Assembly: GCF_011752525.1 (NCBI RefSeq) | Contig: NZ_VWXI01000014.1 | Span: 62,001 to 126,000 of the forward strand | Direction: 5' to 3' | Origin: Pantoea sp. Cy-639 | GTDB taxonomy: Bacteria; Pseudomonadota; Gammaproteobacteria; Pseudomonadales; Pseudomonadaceae | DNA: 64,000 bases | Shown here: positions 52,517 to 61,836 of the stretch, in pieces | Layout of the letters: each line of letters starts with the position of its first letter | Numbering within the stretch: the stretch's first letter is position 1 | Notes under the pieces: generated by a model | What the model was told of the DNA's origin: nothing | Databases searched by the model: none | What the model saw: the letters and a program-made list of their open reading frames with translations, nothing else | Program-made: the position numbers and the translations under genes

Positions 52517-52594
52517 GGCGGTTCCTGCTGTGGCTAGGCCGCCAAGTCTGGGTGGCGCGGCGCCGTCGCGCAAGGGCGACGACGCCGCGGCGGG

Positions 52595-52939
52595 TCAGCC
52601 GTTGGCCTTGCCCACCGCATCCATGGCCCGGGCCGAGTACACCAGCGCGGCACCGGCGTTCATCGCCACGGCCACGCCCAGGGCTTCGGCGATTTCTTCG
52701 CGAGTGGCGCCGTGCTTGACCGCCTGCTGCGAATGCACGGCGATGCAGCCATCGCAGCGGGTGGTGACCGCCACGGCCAGGGAGATCAGCTCGCGGGTCT
52801 TGGCATCCAGGTGATTGGTCTTGGCACCGGCGCCACTGGCGGTCATGTAGCCGGCCACGGTGTCGGGGGAGAGTTGCTTGAGATCGCCGATGCCGGCCAT
52901 CAACTGCTTACGGTAGGCGTCCCAGTCCATCATGCTCAT
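52595..52939 (-). CDS. Carboxymuconolactone decarboxylase/AhpD-like protein
   Basis: The 114-residue product from the ATG at 52939 (AAGG about 10 bases before; the GTG at 52948 is too close to the ribosome site). The alkylhydroperoxidase motif is TTRCDGCIAVHSQQAVKHGA, with the C-x-x-C redox pair and the His two residues later. The family reduces peroxides or carries out related thiol chemistry. The region 52940-53013 upstream shows nothing else. Confidence 0.86.
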   Translation of the reverse strand: MSMMDWDAYRKQLMAGIGDLKQLSPDTVAGYMTASGAGAKTNHLDAKTRELISLAVAVTTRCDGCIAVHSQQAVKHGATREEIAEALGVAVAMNAGAALVYSARAMDAVGKANG

Positions 52940-53013
52940 CGTGTTCACCTTGTCAGGTTGGCAACAGGAGCTTTCAGGCTAGTCGAAGGCAAGGGTTTCT
53001 CCAGGCGCAAACG

Positions 53014-53066
53014 AACGCGGGGCAAGTCCGCTCCCACGGATGGTGGGATCAGGCTTGCCCCGCGTT
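53014..53066. repeat. Nested inverted repeat (REP-like, possible bidirectional terminator)
   Basis: AACGCGGGGCAAG (53014-53026) pairs with CTTGCCCCGCGTT (53054-53066), and an inner TCCCAC/GTGGGA stem sits in the loop. It lies between the lpxO stop and the AhpD-like gene, both read on the minus strand, so it can terminate lpxO transcripts. GCTCCCAC/GCGGGGCAAG motifs are typical of Pseudomonas extragenic palindromes. Confidence 0.75.
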
Positions 53067-53079
53067 GGCGACAGCTGTT

Positions 53080-53979
53080 TCAGATGTAGATGAACACCAG
53101 TACCAGCGCCGCGACCACGGCCCACTTCTCCAGGTAGTAGCGGGTACGGTTGCGTTTCTTCATCGCCTTGCCGCGTTCGCGGATCTTGTAGATGCGGGTG
53201 AACAGGCGGTTGATGCCGCCGGTCTTGTCGTTGGCATCGTTGGGTGCGGCGGCCGCGGCCATCACGTTGCGACTGAACCAGCGGTTGAACGCGCTGGCCC
53301 AACGGTACTTGAGCGGGCGCTCGACGTCGCAGAACAGGATGATGCGGTTGTGTTCGGTGGTGTTGGCGGCGTAGTGGATGTAGGTCTCGTCGAACACCAC
53401 GCCCTCACCGTCGCGCCAGGAGTACTTCTCGCCGTCGACGTCGATGTAGCAGCCGTCGTCGTTCGGTGTGTCCAGGCCCAGGTGGTAGCGGTAGGAGCCT
53501 GCGTACGGGTCGCGGTGACGCACCAGCTTGGCGCCCGGCGGCAGGGTGGCGAACATCGCCGCCTTGACCGTGCCGATGCCTTGCAGCAACTCGGTGGTGC
53601 GCGGGCACAGGGTCATCGCCGACGGGTGGCTCTCGCCGTACCACTTCAGGTAGAAGCGTTTCCAGCCGGTCTTGAAGAACGAGTTGAAGCCGACGTCGTC
53701 ATAGTTGTCGGATTTCTTGATCTCGCCCGCCTGCAGCAACTGCTGCCCCTCGGCGCGGATTTCCTGCCAGTGGTCCTGCAGTACCTGCAGCTCGGGAAAG
53801 GCCTCGACGGGCAGGTAAGGTTTGGCCGGGTGCTTGGAGAACAGGTAGAGGAAGGCGTTGACCGGGGCCAGGAAACTGGAGTGGTCACCGAGCTGGCGGG
53901 TCAGCTTGTGACGAACCCGGCCGCGCAGGTGAACATAGGCGATCGAGAGGACGAAGATCAGTACGAGTGCGATTTTCAT
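53080..53979 (-). CDS. lpxO: Lipid A 2-hydroxylase LpxO (aspartyl/asparaginyl beta-hydroxylase family)
   Basis: A 299-residue Fe(II)/2-oxoglutarate-dependent oxygenase. A hydrophobic N-terminal segment (ALVLIFVLSIAYVHL) and a C-terminal one (AVVAALVLVFIYI) anchor it in the inner membrane. The catalytic block is KLVRHRDPYAGSYRYHLGLD, containing the H-x-D of the iron site, and later HYAANTTEHNRIILFCDVERP. LpxO hydroxylates the secondary acyl chains of lipid A. Divergent from thpR, with a 216-base gap that holds only promoters. Confidence 0.93.
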   Translation of the reverse strand: MKIALVLIFVLSIAYVHLRGRVRHKLTRQLGDHSSFLAPVNAFLYLFSKHPAKPYLPVEAFPELQVLQDHWQEIRAEGQQLLQAGEIKKSDNYDDVGFNSFFKTGWKRFYLKWYGESHPSAMTLCPRTTELLQGIGTVKAAMFATLPPGAKLVRHRDPYAGSYRYHLGLDTPNDDGCYIDVDGEKYSWRDGEGVVFDETYIHYAANTTEHNRIILFCDVERPLKYRWASAFNRWFSRNVMAAAAAPNDANDKTGGINRLFTRIYKIRERGKAMKKRNRTRYYLEKWAVVAALVLVFIYI

Positions 53980-54195
53980 GGACGTTTACTTGTCGAAAAA
54001 TGGCCATGCGCCATGGCGTAAGCCCGCCAGCATAAACAATCGTGGCGCGTGTTTGTACTTATTGTTACGACAAATCCGCCCGACTTAAGTGGGATGCCCT
54101 ACGGTTTGCGCAAACGATTCAACTGGCTGTTCGGTCATTTTCCTACGCGCAGCAGGGTACACTCGAAGCCTTCGCCCACCGCCAGGGAGTGCCAC

Positions 54196-54762
54196 ATGGT
54201 CCAGGATCCGCGCCCCAGCGGTGCCCCGTTCAAGCGTCTGTTCTTCGCCTTGCCGGTCAGCGACGCCCAGTGCCGGGCCATGGCGCAGTGGCGGCGTGGG
54301 TTGGGTCTGCGCAGCGGCAAGCCGGTGCCGGCAGCGAACTTCCACGTTACCTTGCTGTTTCTTGGCGATGTCGATGCCGCGCAGGTGCCGGCGATCTGTG
54401 CGGCGGTCGACCAGTTGAGCCGCCCACGGGCGCCGTTGCGGCTGCTGCTGGATCGCCTGCAGGCCTGGCCGCGTGCCAGTGCGTTGGTACTGGAGCCGGC
54501 GCAGGCGCCGGCAGCCCTGCGGCAACTGGTGTATGCGCTGGAACAGGCGCTGTTGCCGTTGGGCCTCGCGGCGCAGTCGCGGGACTATCGACCGCACCTC
54601 ACGCTGTCGCGAGATTATCGGGACCAGGTACCCGAAGCCGGCGAGGCCCCCGAGTTCTTCCTGAACGCTCGCCATTTTGTACTGTTCGAGTCGCGCAAGG
54701 GGCGGTACTGGCCACTGGCGCAATGGGCGATGGAGGCCCCGGTGTCCGCTCAGCGCCAATAG
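54196..54762 (+). CDS. thpR: RNA 2',3'-cyclic phosphodiesterase ThpR
   Basis: The 188-residue product from the ATG at 54196 is a 2H phosphoesterase. The two H-x-T-x motifs are HVTLLFLGD and HLTLSRDYR, the catalytic histidines of the family; it acts on 2',3'-cyclic RNA ends (or ligates 2'-5'). RLFFALPV at the start is typical. The frame extends upstream, but no ribosome site supports an earlier start. Confidence 0.93.
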   Translation: MVQDPRPSGAPFKRLFFALPVSDAQCRAMAQWRRGLGLRSGKPVPAANFHVTLLFLGDVDAAQVPAICAAVDQLSRPRAPLRLLLDRLQAWPRASALVLEPAQAPAALRQLVYALEQALLPLGLAAQSRDYRPHLTLSRDYRDQVPEAGEAPEFFLNARHFVLFESRKGRYWPLAQWAMEAPVSAQRQ

Positions 54763-54786
54763 GCGCAGGTCGGCGGCACGTTGAAC

Positions 54787-55401
54787 TCAACCCGCGGTCG
54801 CAGGTTCATGGCGTCGCGTGTTGCTGAACAGACCTGCGCCCAAGGCGTGCGCTGTCGCTAGATGCCGGGCCGGGTCACGCCCCTCGCTGTCGTCCAGCAA
54901 GATCGAGCTCAGGACCCGGGCGCCGCAGTAATCGAAGATGCCATGTTCGATCTGCACGCGCATCGCCTCGTCGTAGCCGTGGCGCTGGAAGGTGCCGACA
55001 TCGGCGCCGGCCACGCCGACCAGGTGTGCGGTCATGCCCTGCAGCCGCTTGGTGGTGCTGCCGTCAGCGGCATAGTCGAAGGCCCAGCCATTGCTGAATA
55101 CTCGCTCGACCCAGCCTTTGAGCAGGGCCGGCAAGGACCACCAGTAGATGGGATAGACCAGTACCAGGGTATCGGCGCGTTCGATGCGAGCCTGTTCGGC
55201 CCGCACGTCCGCCGGTGGCGCGGCCAGGCGGCGATGCACGGCGTGGTCGGCCAGGCCGAAACGTGGGTCGAAGCCTTCCCGGGCCAGGTCGGCGAGTTCG
55301 CTGGTGTGGCCGCTGGCCTGCAGGCCAGTGGCAATCTGGGCGGCAATGGCATGAGTGAGGGAGTCGGGATCATGGTGGCCGATGACGATCAGTGCATGCA
55401 T
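54787..55401 (-). CDS. NAD(P)H:quinone oxidoreductase-like flavoprotein
   Basis: A 204-residue flavodoxin-fold protein (MHALIVIGHHDPDSLTHAIA; VLVYPIYWWSLPALLKGWVE; VFSNGWAFDY). These are the KefF/MdaB/NQO family phosphate- and flavin-binding blocks. It transfers two electrons from NAD(P)H to quinones. It is divergent from a TetR regulator, and operator-like direct repeats lie between. Quinone or electrophile stress response is the likely role. Confidence 0.88.
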   Translation of the reverse strand: MHALIVIGHHDPDSLTHAIAAQIATGLQASGHTSELADLAREGFDPRFGLADHAVHRRLAAPPADVRAEQARIERADTLVLVYPIYWWSLPALLKGWVERVFSNGWAFDYAADGSTTKRLQGMTAHLVGVAGADVGTFQRHGYDEAMRVQIEHGIFDYCGARVLSSILLDDSEGRDPARHLATAHALGAGLFSNTRRHEPATAG

Positions 55402-55455
55402 GGTGGTGTCTCCACAGGCAGGTGCGCAGGAGGGGCGAGGGTTATATACTCGCAG

Positions 55456-55483
55456 TAAGTTACTTTTGGTAAGTTACTTTTGG
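55456..55483. promoter_or_regulatory. Direct repeats, probable operator for the TetR regulator
   Basis: Two perfect copies of TAAGTTACTTTTGG (55456-55469, 55470-55483) stand head to tail, followed by a partial third copy (TAGGTAA). A TATACT -10-like box lies at 55444-55449. The repeats abut the TetR start codon at 55494 and the leader of the flavoprotein gene. Confidence 0.75.
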
Positions 55484-55493
55484 TAGGTAAGCG

Positions 55494-56090
55494 ATGTCAA
55501 GCGATGACAAGAACACCCCGCGCAGGCGTCTTTCTCGTGAGGAGCGCCGCCGCCAGCTACTCGATGTGGCCTGGCAACTGGTGCGCGACGAGGGCACCGA
55601 GGGGTTGAGCCTGGGCCGTCTGGCGGAACAGGCCGGGGTGACCAAGCCTGTGGTGTACGACCATTTCGAGACCCGCACCGGCCTGCTGGTGGCGTTGTAC
55701 CAGGAGTACGATGCGCGCCAGACCGCCATGCTCGACCAGGCCCTGACCGGGTGCGCGGCCGAGCTGCCGGCACGTGCCTGGGTGATCGCCGAGGCCTATG
55801 TCGATTGCGTGGCCAGCCAGGGACGGGAGATTCCCGGGGTCAGTGCGGCGTTGGCCGGTTCCCCGGAGATGGAGGCGCTCAAGCGGGCCTATGAAGGGCC
55901 GTTCCTCGACAAGTGCCGGCAGGCGCTGGCCGCTTTTGCCCCGGCTGGCGACATTGGCATGGCCGGGTTGCGGGTGCTGGTGGGGGCGGCGGATGCCTTG
56001 TCCCAGGCCGCCGCCAACGGGGAGCTGGATACCGAGACGGCCAAGCGAGAGTTGCAGGCGACCATCGTGGCGATGGTGTCGCGCCAGTAG
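55494..56090 (+). CDS. TetR/AcrR-family transcriptional regulator
   Basis: A 198-residue protein. The N-terminal HTH is RRQLLDVAWQLVRDEGTEGL followed by LGRLAEQAGVTKPVVYDHFE; the remainder is a helical ligand-binding domain. It is divergent from the flavoprotein gene, with two 14-base direct repeats upstream, so it most likely represses that gene and itself. The inducer is probably a quinone or electrophile, by analogy only. Confidence 0.88.
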   Translation: MSSDDKNTPRRRLSREERRRQLLDVAWQLVRDEGTEGLSLGRLAEQAGVTKPVVYDHFETRTGLLVALYQEYDARQTAMLDQALTGCAAELPARAWVIAEAYVDCVASQGREIPGVSAALAGSPEMEALKRAYEGPFLDKCRQALAAFAPAGDIGMAGLRVLVGAADALSQAAANGELDTETAKRELQATIVAMVSRQ

Positions 56091-56113
56091 GGGCGGTCAG
56101 GTGCCAGTGCGCC

Positions 56114-57019
56114 TCACACCGGCAGGCTCTGGTACGGCTGTTCCTCCCCTGGGCTGCGCTGGAACTGGCGCTTGTACTCGCGGCTGAACTGCGAGGTGCT
56201 CTGGTAACCCACCCGATGCGCCACCTGCGCCACCCCCAGGCCTTCACCAATCAGCATCTGCTGCGCCTTGAGCAGGCGCAGGCGCTTGAGGTACTGCATC
56301 GGTGCCAGGTCGGTGCAGCGCTTGAAGTGCTCGTGGAAGGTCGACACGCTCATGTTCGCCCGGCCGGCCAACTCGTCCACGCCCAGCGGTTCGGCGTAAT
56401 GTTCGCGCAGGTAGCTCAGGGCTGCGGCGATGCGGGCGAAATGCCCTTGTTGCTCGACCAGTGCCCGCAACACCCCGGCCTGTGGCCCGCGCAGCGCGGT
56501 ATAAAGCACTTCGCGTACCCGCGACGGCCCCAGCACCCGGGCGTCCAGCGGGTCCTGCAGGGATTGCAGCAGGCGCTCGACACTGGCGCGCATCGGCGCG
56601 TCGAGGGCGGCGGAGGTCATCGACTGCGGGGTCTGCGCCTGAACCGGCACATCCGGCGGCAGGTTCATGCTTTGCACCAGTTCCCCGAGCAGCGCCCGGT
56701 CGATGTTCACCGCCACGCCCAATAGCGGTGCTTCGGCGGTGGCGAAGGTCTCGCACATGAACGGCACCGACAACGCCTGCACCAGGTAGTGCCCAGCGCC
56801 GTATTCCAGGGTGCGCGGGCCCAGGCGTGCGAGCTTGCTGCCCTGGGCGAGGATGATCAGGCTCGGCTCGTAGAGCTGCGGGCTGCTGGCCACATAGTGC
56901 TCCCAGGTGAGTACCTGGACCTGGGGCAGGGCCGTGGGGACGAACCCCGGGCGTGTGGCAAGGGCGCGGATCAGTGAACAGAGGGTGGCGTTGGCGTCCA
57001 CGTGGCAAGTCAGGTGCAT
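56114..57019 (-). CDS. AraC-family transcriptional regulator with AraC_N domain
   Basis: A 301-residue protein. The N-terminal half (cupin-like AraC_N: VLTWEHYVASSPQLYEPSLI, ILAQGSKLARLG, HYLVQALSVPF) senses a ligand. The C-terminal half has the double HTH (GVDELAGRANMSVSTFHEHF and VAQVAHRVGYQSTSQFSREYK). It is divergent from a zinc alcohol dehydrogenase, 178 bases away, which it likely controls. Related pairs in other bacteria respond to aldehydes; that is inference here. Confidence 0.9.
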   Translation of the reverse strand: MHLTCHVDANATLCSLIRALATRPGFVPTALPQVQVLTWEHYVASSPQLYEPSLIILAQGSKLARLGPRTLEYGAGHYLVQALSVPFMCETFATAEAPLLGVAVNIDRALLGELVQSMNLPPDVPVQAQTPQSMTSAALDAPMRASVERLLQSLQDPLDARVLGPSRVREVLYTALRGPQAGVLRALVEQQGHFARIAAALSYLREHYAEPLGVDELAGRANMSVSTFHEHFKRCTDLAPMQYLKRLRLLKAQQMLIGEGLGVAQVAHRVGYQSTSQFSREYKRQFQRSPGEEQPYQSLPV

Positions 57020-57197
57020 GGTCTACCCGGGCAGAGAATCGGACAATCGCATCTTCGCAGAATAGCTGGCCAACGCCAGGCTACGGTGGCCCATTCCGGA
57101 GAATCAGGCATGCATGCCGGAGAATCGGCGATGGGCGAGGGCGATACGGATGCGCAAAATGCGCCGCCTGAACCGTTTCACTTGCAAGAGGTTGTCC

Positions 57198-58250
57198 ATG
57201 TACACCGCCATCGGTTATGCCGCCCAGTCTTCCACCAGCCCCCTGGCTCCCATGAGCTTCCAGCGCCGCAGCCTGCGGCCGGACGATGTGTTCATCGAGA
57301 TCCTCTACTGTGGTGTCTGCCATTCCGACATCCACCAGGCGCGCAACGAATGGGGCATCGCCGTCTACCCGCTGATGCCGGGCCATGAGATCGTCGGTCG
57401 GGTCAGCGCAGTGGGCGGGCAGGTCACCCGCCACCAGGTCGGCGATCTGGTCGGGGTCGGTTGCATGGTCGACTCCTGCCGCCACTGCGAAGCCTGCCGG
57501 CAGAACGTCGAGCAGTACTGCCTGGAAGGTCCGACCATGACCTACGCCACCCCGGATCGGGTCGATGGCAGCAACACCCTGGGCGGCTACTCCAGCAGCA
57601 TCGTGGTCAGCGAGCACTTCGTGCTGCGTATCCCCCAAGGGCTGGAACCGGCCAGCGCGGCGCCGATCCTGTGCGCCGGCATCACCACCTATTCGCCGCT
57701 CAAGCACCATGGCGTCGGCCCCGGGCACAAGGTCGGCGTGCTCGGCATGGGCGGGCTGGGGCACATGGGCATCAAGTTCGCCAAGGCACTGGGTGCCGAG
57801 GTGACCCTGTTCACCCGCTCTGCGGCCAAGGCCGAGGAGGCCCGTCGCCAGGGTGCCGACCATGTGGTCGTCTCCACCGATGCCGAGCAGATGCGCGCGG
57901 CTGCCGGGCGTTTCGACTTCCTGCTCGACACCATTCCGGTGCAGCACGACCTCAACCCCTACCTGGAGACCCTGAAGTTCGGCGGCGTGCACATCCTGGT
58001 CGGGCTGATCGAGCCGGTCGAGCCGCCGCTGCATGCGGCGAATCTGGTCATGCAGCGCCGGGTGTTGGCCGGGTCGCTGATCGGTGGGATCGCCGAGACC
58101 CAGGAGGTGCTGGAGTTCTGCGCCGAGCACGGGATCAGTTGCGACATCGAGATGCTCGATATCCGCAACATCAACCAGGCCTACGAGCGAATGATCGCCG
58201 GTGACGTGAAGTACCGCTTCGTGATCGACATGGCGACCCTCCAGGCCTGA
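57198..58250 (+). CDS. Zinc-dependent alcohol dehydrogenase, YahK/cinnamyl-alcohol type
   Basis: The 350-residue product from the ATG at 57198 is a medium-chain dehydrogenase. Catalytic zinc ligands are C in YCGVCHSDIH, the GHE of MPGHEIVGRV and a later C in PILCAGITTYS. Structural zinc ligands are the four cysteines of CRHCEACRQNVEQYC. The Rossmann motif is VGVLGMGGLGHMGIKFA, and the following TRSAAKAEEARRQGA suggests NADPH preference. It reduces aldehydes to alcohols. An upstream extension of the frame (57114) is not supported. Confidence 0.94.
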   Translation: MYTAIGYAAQSSTSPLAPMSFQRRSLRPDDVFIEILYCGVCHSDIHQARNEWGIAVYPLMPGHEIVGRVSAVGGQVTRHQVGDLVGVGCMVDSCRHCEACRQNVEQYCLEGPTMTYATPDRVDGSNTLGGYSSSIVVSEHFVLRIPQGLEPASAAPILCAGITTYSPLKHHGVGPGHKVGVLGMGGLGHMGIKFAKALGAEVTLFTRSAAKAEEARRQGADHVVVSTDAEQMRAAAGRFDFLLDTIPVQHDLNPYLETLKFGGVHILVGLIEPVEPPLHAANLVMQRRVLAGSLIGGIAETQEVLEFCAEHGISCDIEMLDIRNINQAYERMIAGDVKYRFVIDMATLQA

Positions 58251-58262
58251 GGCCGGCACGGG

Positions 58263-59579
58263 CTACCAGGCCAGCGGCCTGTCGAACCCGCGCCAGCAGA
58301 TCCAGCGGCGTACCTCTGCGTGCTCCCCGGTGCCGATCTGCCAGTCAGGCCTGGCGCTGTCCAGGGCGATCAGCGAGATGAACCCGGCATGGCTGGCCGC
58401 CACCAGGGAGCGGCCGTCGGCGCTGATGTCCATGGCGCTGATGGTCGAGCCCAGGTAGTGCTGCCAGTGCTCGCGGCCATCCTCGCCAAATGCGCGCAGG
58501 TAGCCGTGGGCGTCGCCGACGATGTACTCGCCGTCGCGGGCCACGCCTGCGTACAGCCGCGCGCCGTCCTGCAGCAGCGGGGTGCGTGGGTCGTCGCTGT
58601 AGTGCGCGGTGTCGAGCCCGGCCAGGTCATCGACCCGCACGCCGACGGTGCCACCCTGGTAGAAGTGGCAGGCGTTGAGAATCAACTGGTCGCCGCGCTG
58701 GTTGAACAGGGCGAAGTGCGGGTACTCGCTGGCCGGGCCGATCTCGGCCAGGGGCAGGAGTCGTTCATCGAGCACCAGGTGGCGGCCGCACTGCTCGCCG
58801 AGGGCGATCAGGCGCCCATCCGGCGACAGCGCGGCATGCTCCATGGACAAGCCCAGGGCGACATCGTCCGGGTCGACGCCCTGGCGCAGGTCGTCGAGGA
58901 TGTCGCCTTGGCGCGGCAGCAGGCGGGTGGCGCCTTCGCTGGCGAGGATGAAGATACCGTCGGCGCTGACCAGCAAGGCCCGCTTGCCATCGGGGAAGGG
59001 GGTCAGCGTGGTGGGTGTGGGGGGCAGGTCCAGTGGCTCGAACGGGTAGCCTGCCGGCAGGCCTTCCAGGCCGTTTGGCCAGGCCAGTCGCGCCACCATG
59101 GGGCCGCCCCAGCCCTCGGTGATCCGCACGCCCTCGGCGTTGCCCAGGGCAAAGTAGCGCCGCTGCGGGCAGCGGCCGAAATGTTCGACACCGATCACCG
59201 GGGTGGTGCCCTGGCTGTCGATGCGCAGCACCTGGCCGCGCTCGTGGGGCATGCCGACGCGCGCCAGCACGCTGCCGTCGTCGAGCAGCAACAGGTGGCC
59301 GATCCCCTGGGCCTGTTCGTCGAGCAATGGCACCAAAGGCAAGTGCGCCGGTGGCCAGGCCTCACGGAACAGCTGGCGTTGCTGCTCGGCGGTATCGGGG
59401 CGGTTGATTGCCAGCAGGGCCGCCTGCCAGGCGTCCAGCAGGTGTCCGATGGCGGGCGCTTCGGGCTCTTCGAGATCGTCCCAGCCGTGTGCGCGACCCT
59501 GCGCCACATAACGGTTGATGGCCTCGGCGTAGCCGACGATGGCCTGGCGCCATTGCTGCTGGGGGTGCTGCTTGTCCAT
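58263..59579 (-). CDS. Propeller-like protein of unknown function
   Basis: The 438-residue product from the ATG at 59579. After an N-terminal helical region (QWRQAIVGYAEAINRYVAQG) come repeats that resemble beta-propeller blades: LLLDDGSVLARVGMP, TPFPDGKRALLVSADG, AALSPDGRLIALGEQC, LFNQRGDQLILNACH, GEYIVGDAHGYLRAFGEDG, and MDISADGRSLVAASHAGF. These are WD40/quinoprotein-like strands without a catalytic motif. No signal peptide is seen. Function unknown. AAGGAG is 11 bases before the ATG; a start at 59618 is possible. Confidence 0.75.
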   Translation of the reverse strand: MDKQHPQQQWRQAIVGYAEAINRYVAQGRAHGWDDLEEPEAPAIGHLLDAWQAALLAINRPDTAEQQRQLFREAWPPAHLPLVPLLDEQAQGIGHLLLLDDGSVLARVGMPHERGQVLRIDSQGTTPVIGVEHFGRCPQRRYFALGNAEGVRITEGWGGPMVARLAWPNGLEGLPAGYPFEPLDLPPTPTTLTPFPDGKRALLVSADGIFILASEGATRLLPRQGDILDDLRQGVDPDDVALGLSMEHAALSPDGRLIALGEQCGRHLVLDERLLPLAEIGPASEYPHFALFNQRGDQLILNACHFYQGGTVGVRVDDLAGLDTAHYSDDPRTPLLQDGARLYAGVARDGEYIVGDAHGYLRAFGEDGREHWQHYLGSTISAMDISADGRSLVAASHAGFISLIALDSARPDWQIGTGEHAEVRRWICWRGFDRPLAW

Positions 59580-59797
59580 GGCGGATCGGACTCCTTGTTC
59601 CGCGATGCTTGTGGTCATGCATCAAAAAGGTGCACGCAAGCGCGCATGTTACCCCGTCGGCGCCCGTGGTTGTGAGGTCTGGGCGCGATGCGTACCATGC
59701 CGGCATCCTTCCAATAACAAACCGTGCGTCACCGGCCTTGAACCCTGGCCCGTGAGGTGCGTCATATCGCCTTGTCCGCGGAGTAAAACGTCTTCAC

Positions 59798-61003
59798 ATG
59801 AATGGTCCCGTACCCACCGCAACGCCGCCCAATGCCGGCAACGGCAGCTGGCTGAGCGTCATCGCCCTGGCATTGGCGGCGTTCATCTTCAATACCACCG
59901 AGTTCGTCCCGGTGGCGCTGCTCAGCGATATCGGGCGCAGCTTCGACATGACCACCGCCCAGGTCGGCCTGATGCTGACCATCTATGCCTGGGTGGTGGC
60001 CCTGGCCTCGCTGCCGATGATGCTGATGACCCGCAACATCGAGCGCCGACGCCTGCTGCTGTTCGTGTTCCTGGTGTTCATCCTCAGCCACTTGCTGTCG
60101 TGGCTGTCGCAAAGCTTCGCCATGCTGCTGGTCAGCCGCATCGGCATCGCCCTGGCCCATGCCGTGTTCTGGGCCATCACCGCCTCCCTGGCGGTGCGCG
60201 TGGCGCCGCCGGGGCAACAGGCCAAGGCGCTGGGACTGCTGGCCACCGGCACCACCCTGGCCATGGTCATGGGCATACCCCTGGGGCGGGTGGTCGGCGA
60301 GGCATTGGGCTGGCGCGTCACCTTCCTGTGCATCGCCGGGGTCGCGCTGGCAACCATGCTGTGCCTGATGAAATCGCTGCCGCTGCTGCCGAGCCAGAAC
60401 TCCGGTTCGCTGCGCAGCCTGCCGATCCTGTTCAAGCGCCCGGCACTGGTGATCACCTATCTGCTGGTGACCCTGGTGATCACCGCGCAATTCACCGCCT
60501 ACAGCTACATCGAGCCGTTCGCCCTGCACGTCGCGCAGATCGGTGGCGAGCGCACCACCTTGCTGCTGTTGCTGTTCGGTGGCGCCGGGGTGTTCGGTTC
60601 GCTGCTGTTCAGTCGCTACAGCGAGCGCTTTCCTCATGGCTTCCTGGTCGGTGCCATCGGTGCGCTGGCGGCCTGCCTGCTGTTGCTGCTGCCGCTGTCG
60701 GGCAACTTCTACCTGTTCGCCGGGCTGAGCATGGTCTGGGGCGTGGCGATCCTGAGTTTCAGCCTGGCGCTGCAATCCAAGACCCTCAAGCTCGCGTCGG
60801 ACGCCACCGACGTGGCGATGGCGTTGTTCTCCGGCATCTACAACATCGGTATCGGTGGCGGCGCCTTGCTCGGCAGCATTGTCAGCAGCCAGCTGGGCGT
60901 GGCCGACATCGGCCTGGTCGGTGGCGGCGTGGCGCTGGCCGGCCTGGTCGTGGCACTGGCCAGCACCCGGCGCTTCCGCCAGGCCCTCGGCGGGGCGGCG
61001 TGA
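59798..61003 (+). CDS. sotB: Sugar/drug efflux MFS transporter, SotB type
   Basis: A 401-residue DHA1 exporter with about twelve membrane segments. The TM1 block FIFNTTEFVPVALLSDIG and TM2 MTTAQVGLMLTIYAWVVALA match the E. coli SotB/YdeA arabinose and IPTG exporter group. TM5 has the motif-C-like TTLAMVMGIPLGRVVGEALGW. The stop codon overlaps the start of an AraC regulator (GTGA), so both are probably translated from one mRNA. Confidence 0.92.
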   Translation: MNGPVPTATPPNAGNGSWLSVIALALAAFIFNTTEFVPVALLSDIGRSFDMTTAQVGLMLTIYAWVVALASLPMMLMTRNIERRRLLLFVFLVFILSHLLSWLSQSFAMLLVSRIGIALAHAVFWAITASLAVRVAPPGQQAKALGLLATGTTLAMVMGIPLGRVVGEALGWRVTFLCIAGVALATMLCLMKSLPLLPSQNSGSLRSLPILFKRPALVITYLLVTLVITAQFTAYSYIEPFALHVAQIGGERTTLLLLLFGGAGVFGSLLFSRYSERFPHGFLVGAIGALAACLLLLLPLSGNFYLFAGLSMVWGVAILSFSLALQSKTLKLASDATDVAMALFSGIYNIGIGGGALLGSIVSSQLGVADIGLVGGGVALAGLVVALASTRRFRQALGGAA

Positions 61004-61761
61004 GTCGTCACCTGCCGGTATTCGAGCACCCCGGCCAGCGTTGTCGCCCGGTGTGCCGCGAGTACGCCGACGGCCAGCGCCTCGAGGCGCACTGGCACGA
61101 GGCCGGCCAGTTGGTGTTCGCGGTGCGCGGCATCATGGAGCTGCAGGGTGCCCAGGGCTTCTGGGTGCTGTCGCCACAACAGGGGCTGTGGGTGCCGGCT
61201 GGCGTGCCGCACAGCCTGCGGGCCCGTGGCGCGGTAAGCTTGCGCACGCTCTACGTGCATCAGGATGTCCAGGGCCTGCCCGAGGTGACGCAGAGCCTGA
61301 TGGTCACACCATTGCTGCGCGAACTGCTGCTGCGTGCCCGGCCCATCGACGAGGACACGCCTGCGGATAGCCACGATGCGTTGCTGATGACCTTGCTGCT
61401 CGCCGAAGTGCGCCGCGCCCGTGACCTGCCATTGCGCCTGGCCATGCCGGCTGAGCCACGCTTGCAGAAACTGTGCGCGGCGGTGCTGGCCAGGCCAGGC
61501 GACGAGCGCAGCCTGGAAGCCTGGGGGCAGGCAGTGGGGGCCTCGGTGCGCACGCTGGCGCGGTTGTTCCGCAGCGAACTGGGTTGCACCTTCCAGCATT
61601 GGCGCCAGCAGGCGCGGATGCTCGCAGCCCTGCCGCGCCTTGAGCAGGGCGAACCGGTCGGGCACGTTGCCGCGGAGTTGGGTTATGCGTCGCCGGCGGC
61701 GTTCGCCAAGGCGTTTCGCCGGTTGATGGGCTGTGCGCCGAGCGCGTTCGGCGCAATCTGA
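61000..61761 (+). CDS. AraC-family regulator overlapping sotB
   Basis: A 253-residue protein that starts at the GTG at 61000, overlapping the sotB stop (GTGA). The N-terminal cupin (HWHEAGQLVFAVRGIMELQG, VPAGVPHSLRARGAV) binds the ligand. The C-terminal HTH pair (SLEAWGQAVGASVRTLARLF, VGHVAAELGYASPAAFAKAF) contacts DNA. It is likely co-expressed with, and controls, sotB. Confidence 0.9.
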   Translation: MSRHLPVFEHPGQRCRPVCREYADGQRLEAHWHEAGQLVFAVRGIMELQGAQGFWVLSPQQGLWVPAGVPHSLRARGAVSLRTLYVHQDVQGLPEVTQSLMVTPLLRELLLRARPIDEDTPADSHDALLMTLLLAEVRRARDLPLRLAMPAEPRLQKLCAAVLARPGDERSLEAWGQAVGASVRTLARLFRSELGCTFQHWRQQARMLAALPRLEQGEPVGHVAAELGYASPAAFAKAFRRLMGCAPSAFGAI

Positions 61762-61836
61762 CCGGTTGGCGCTCAAGCTTGACCATTGCGCGCCAGCGCA
61801 ATGTGTTGCCTGGCCCTAAGCTCTGCACGAAAGTCC

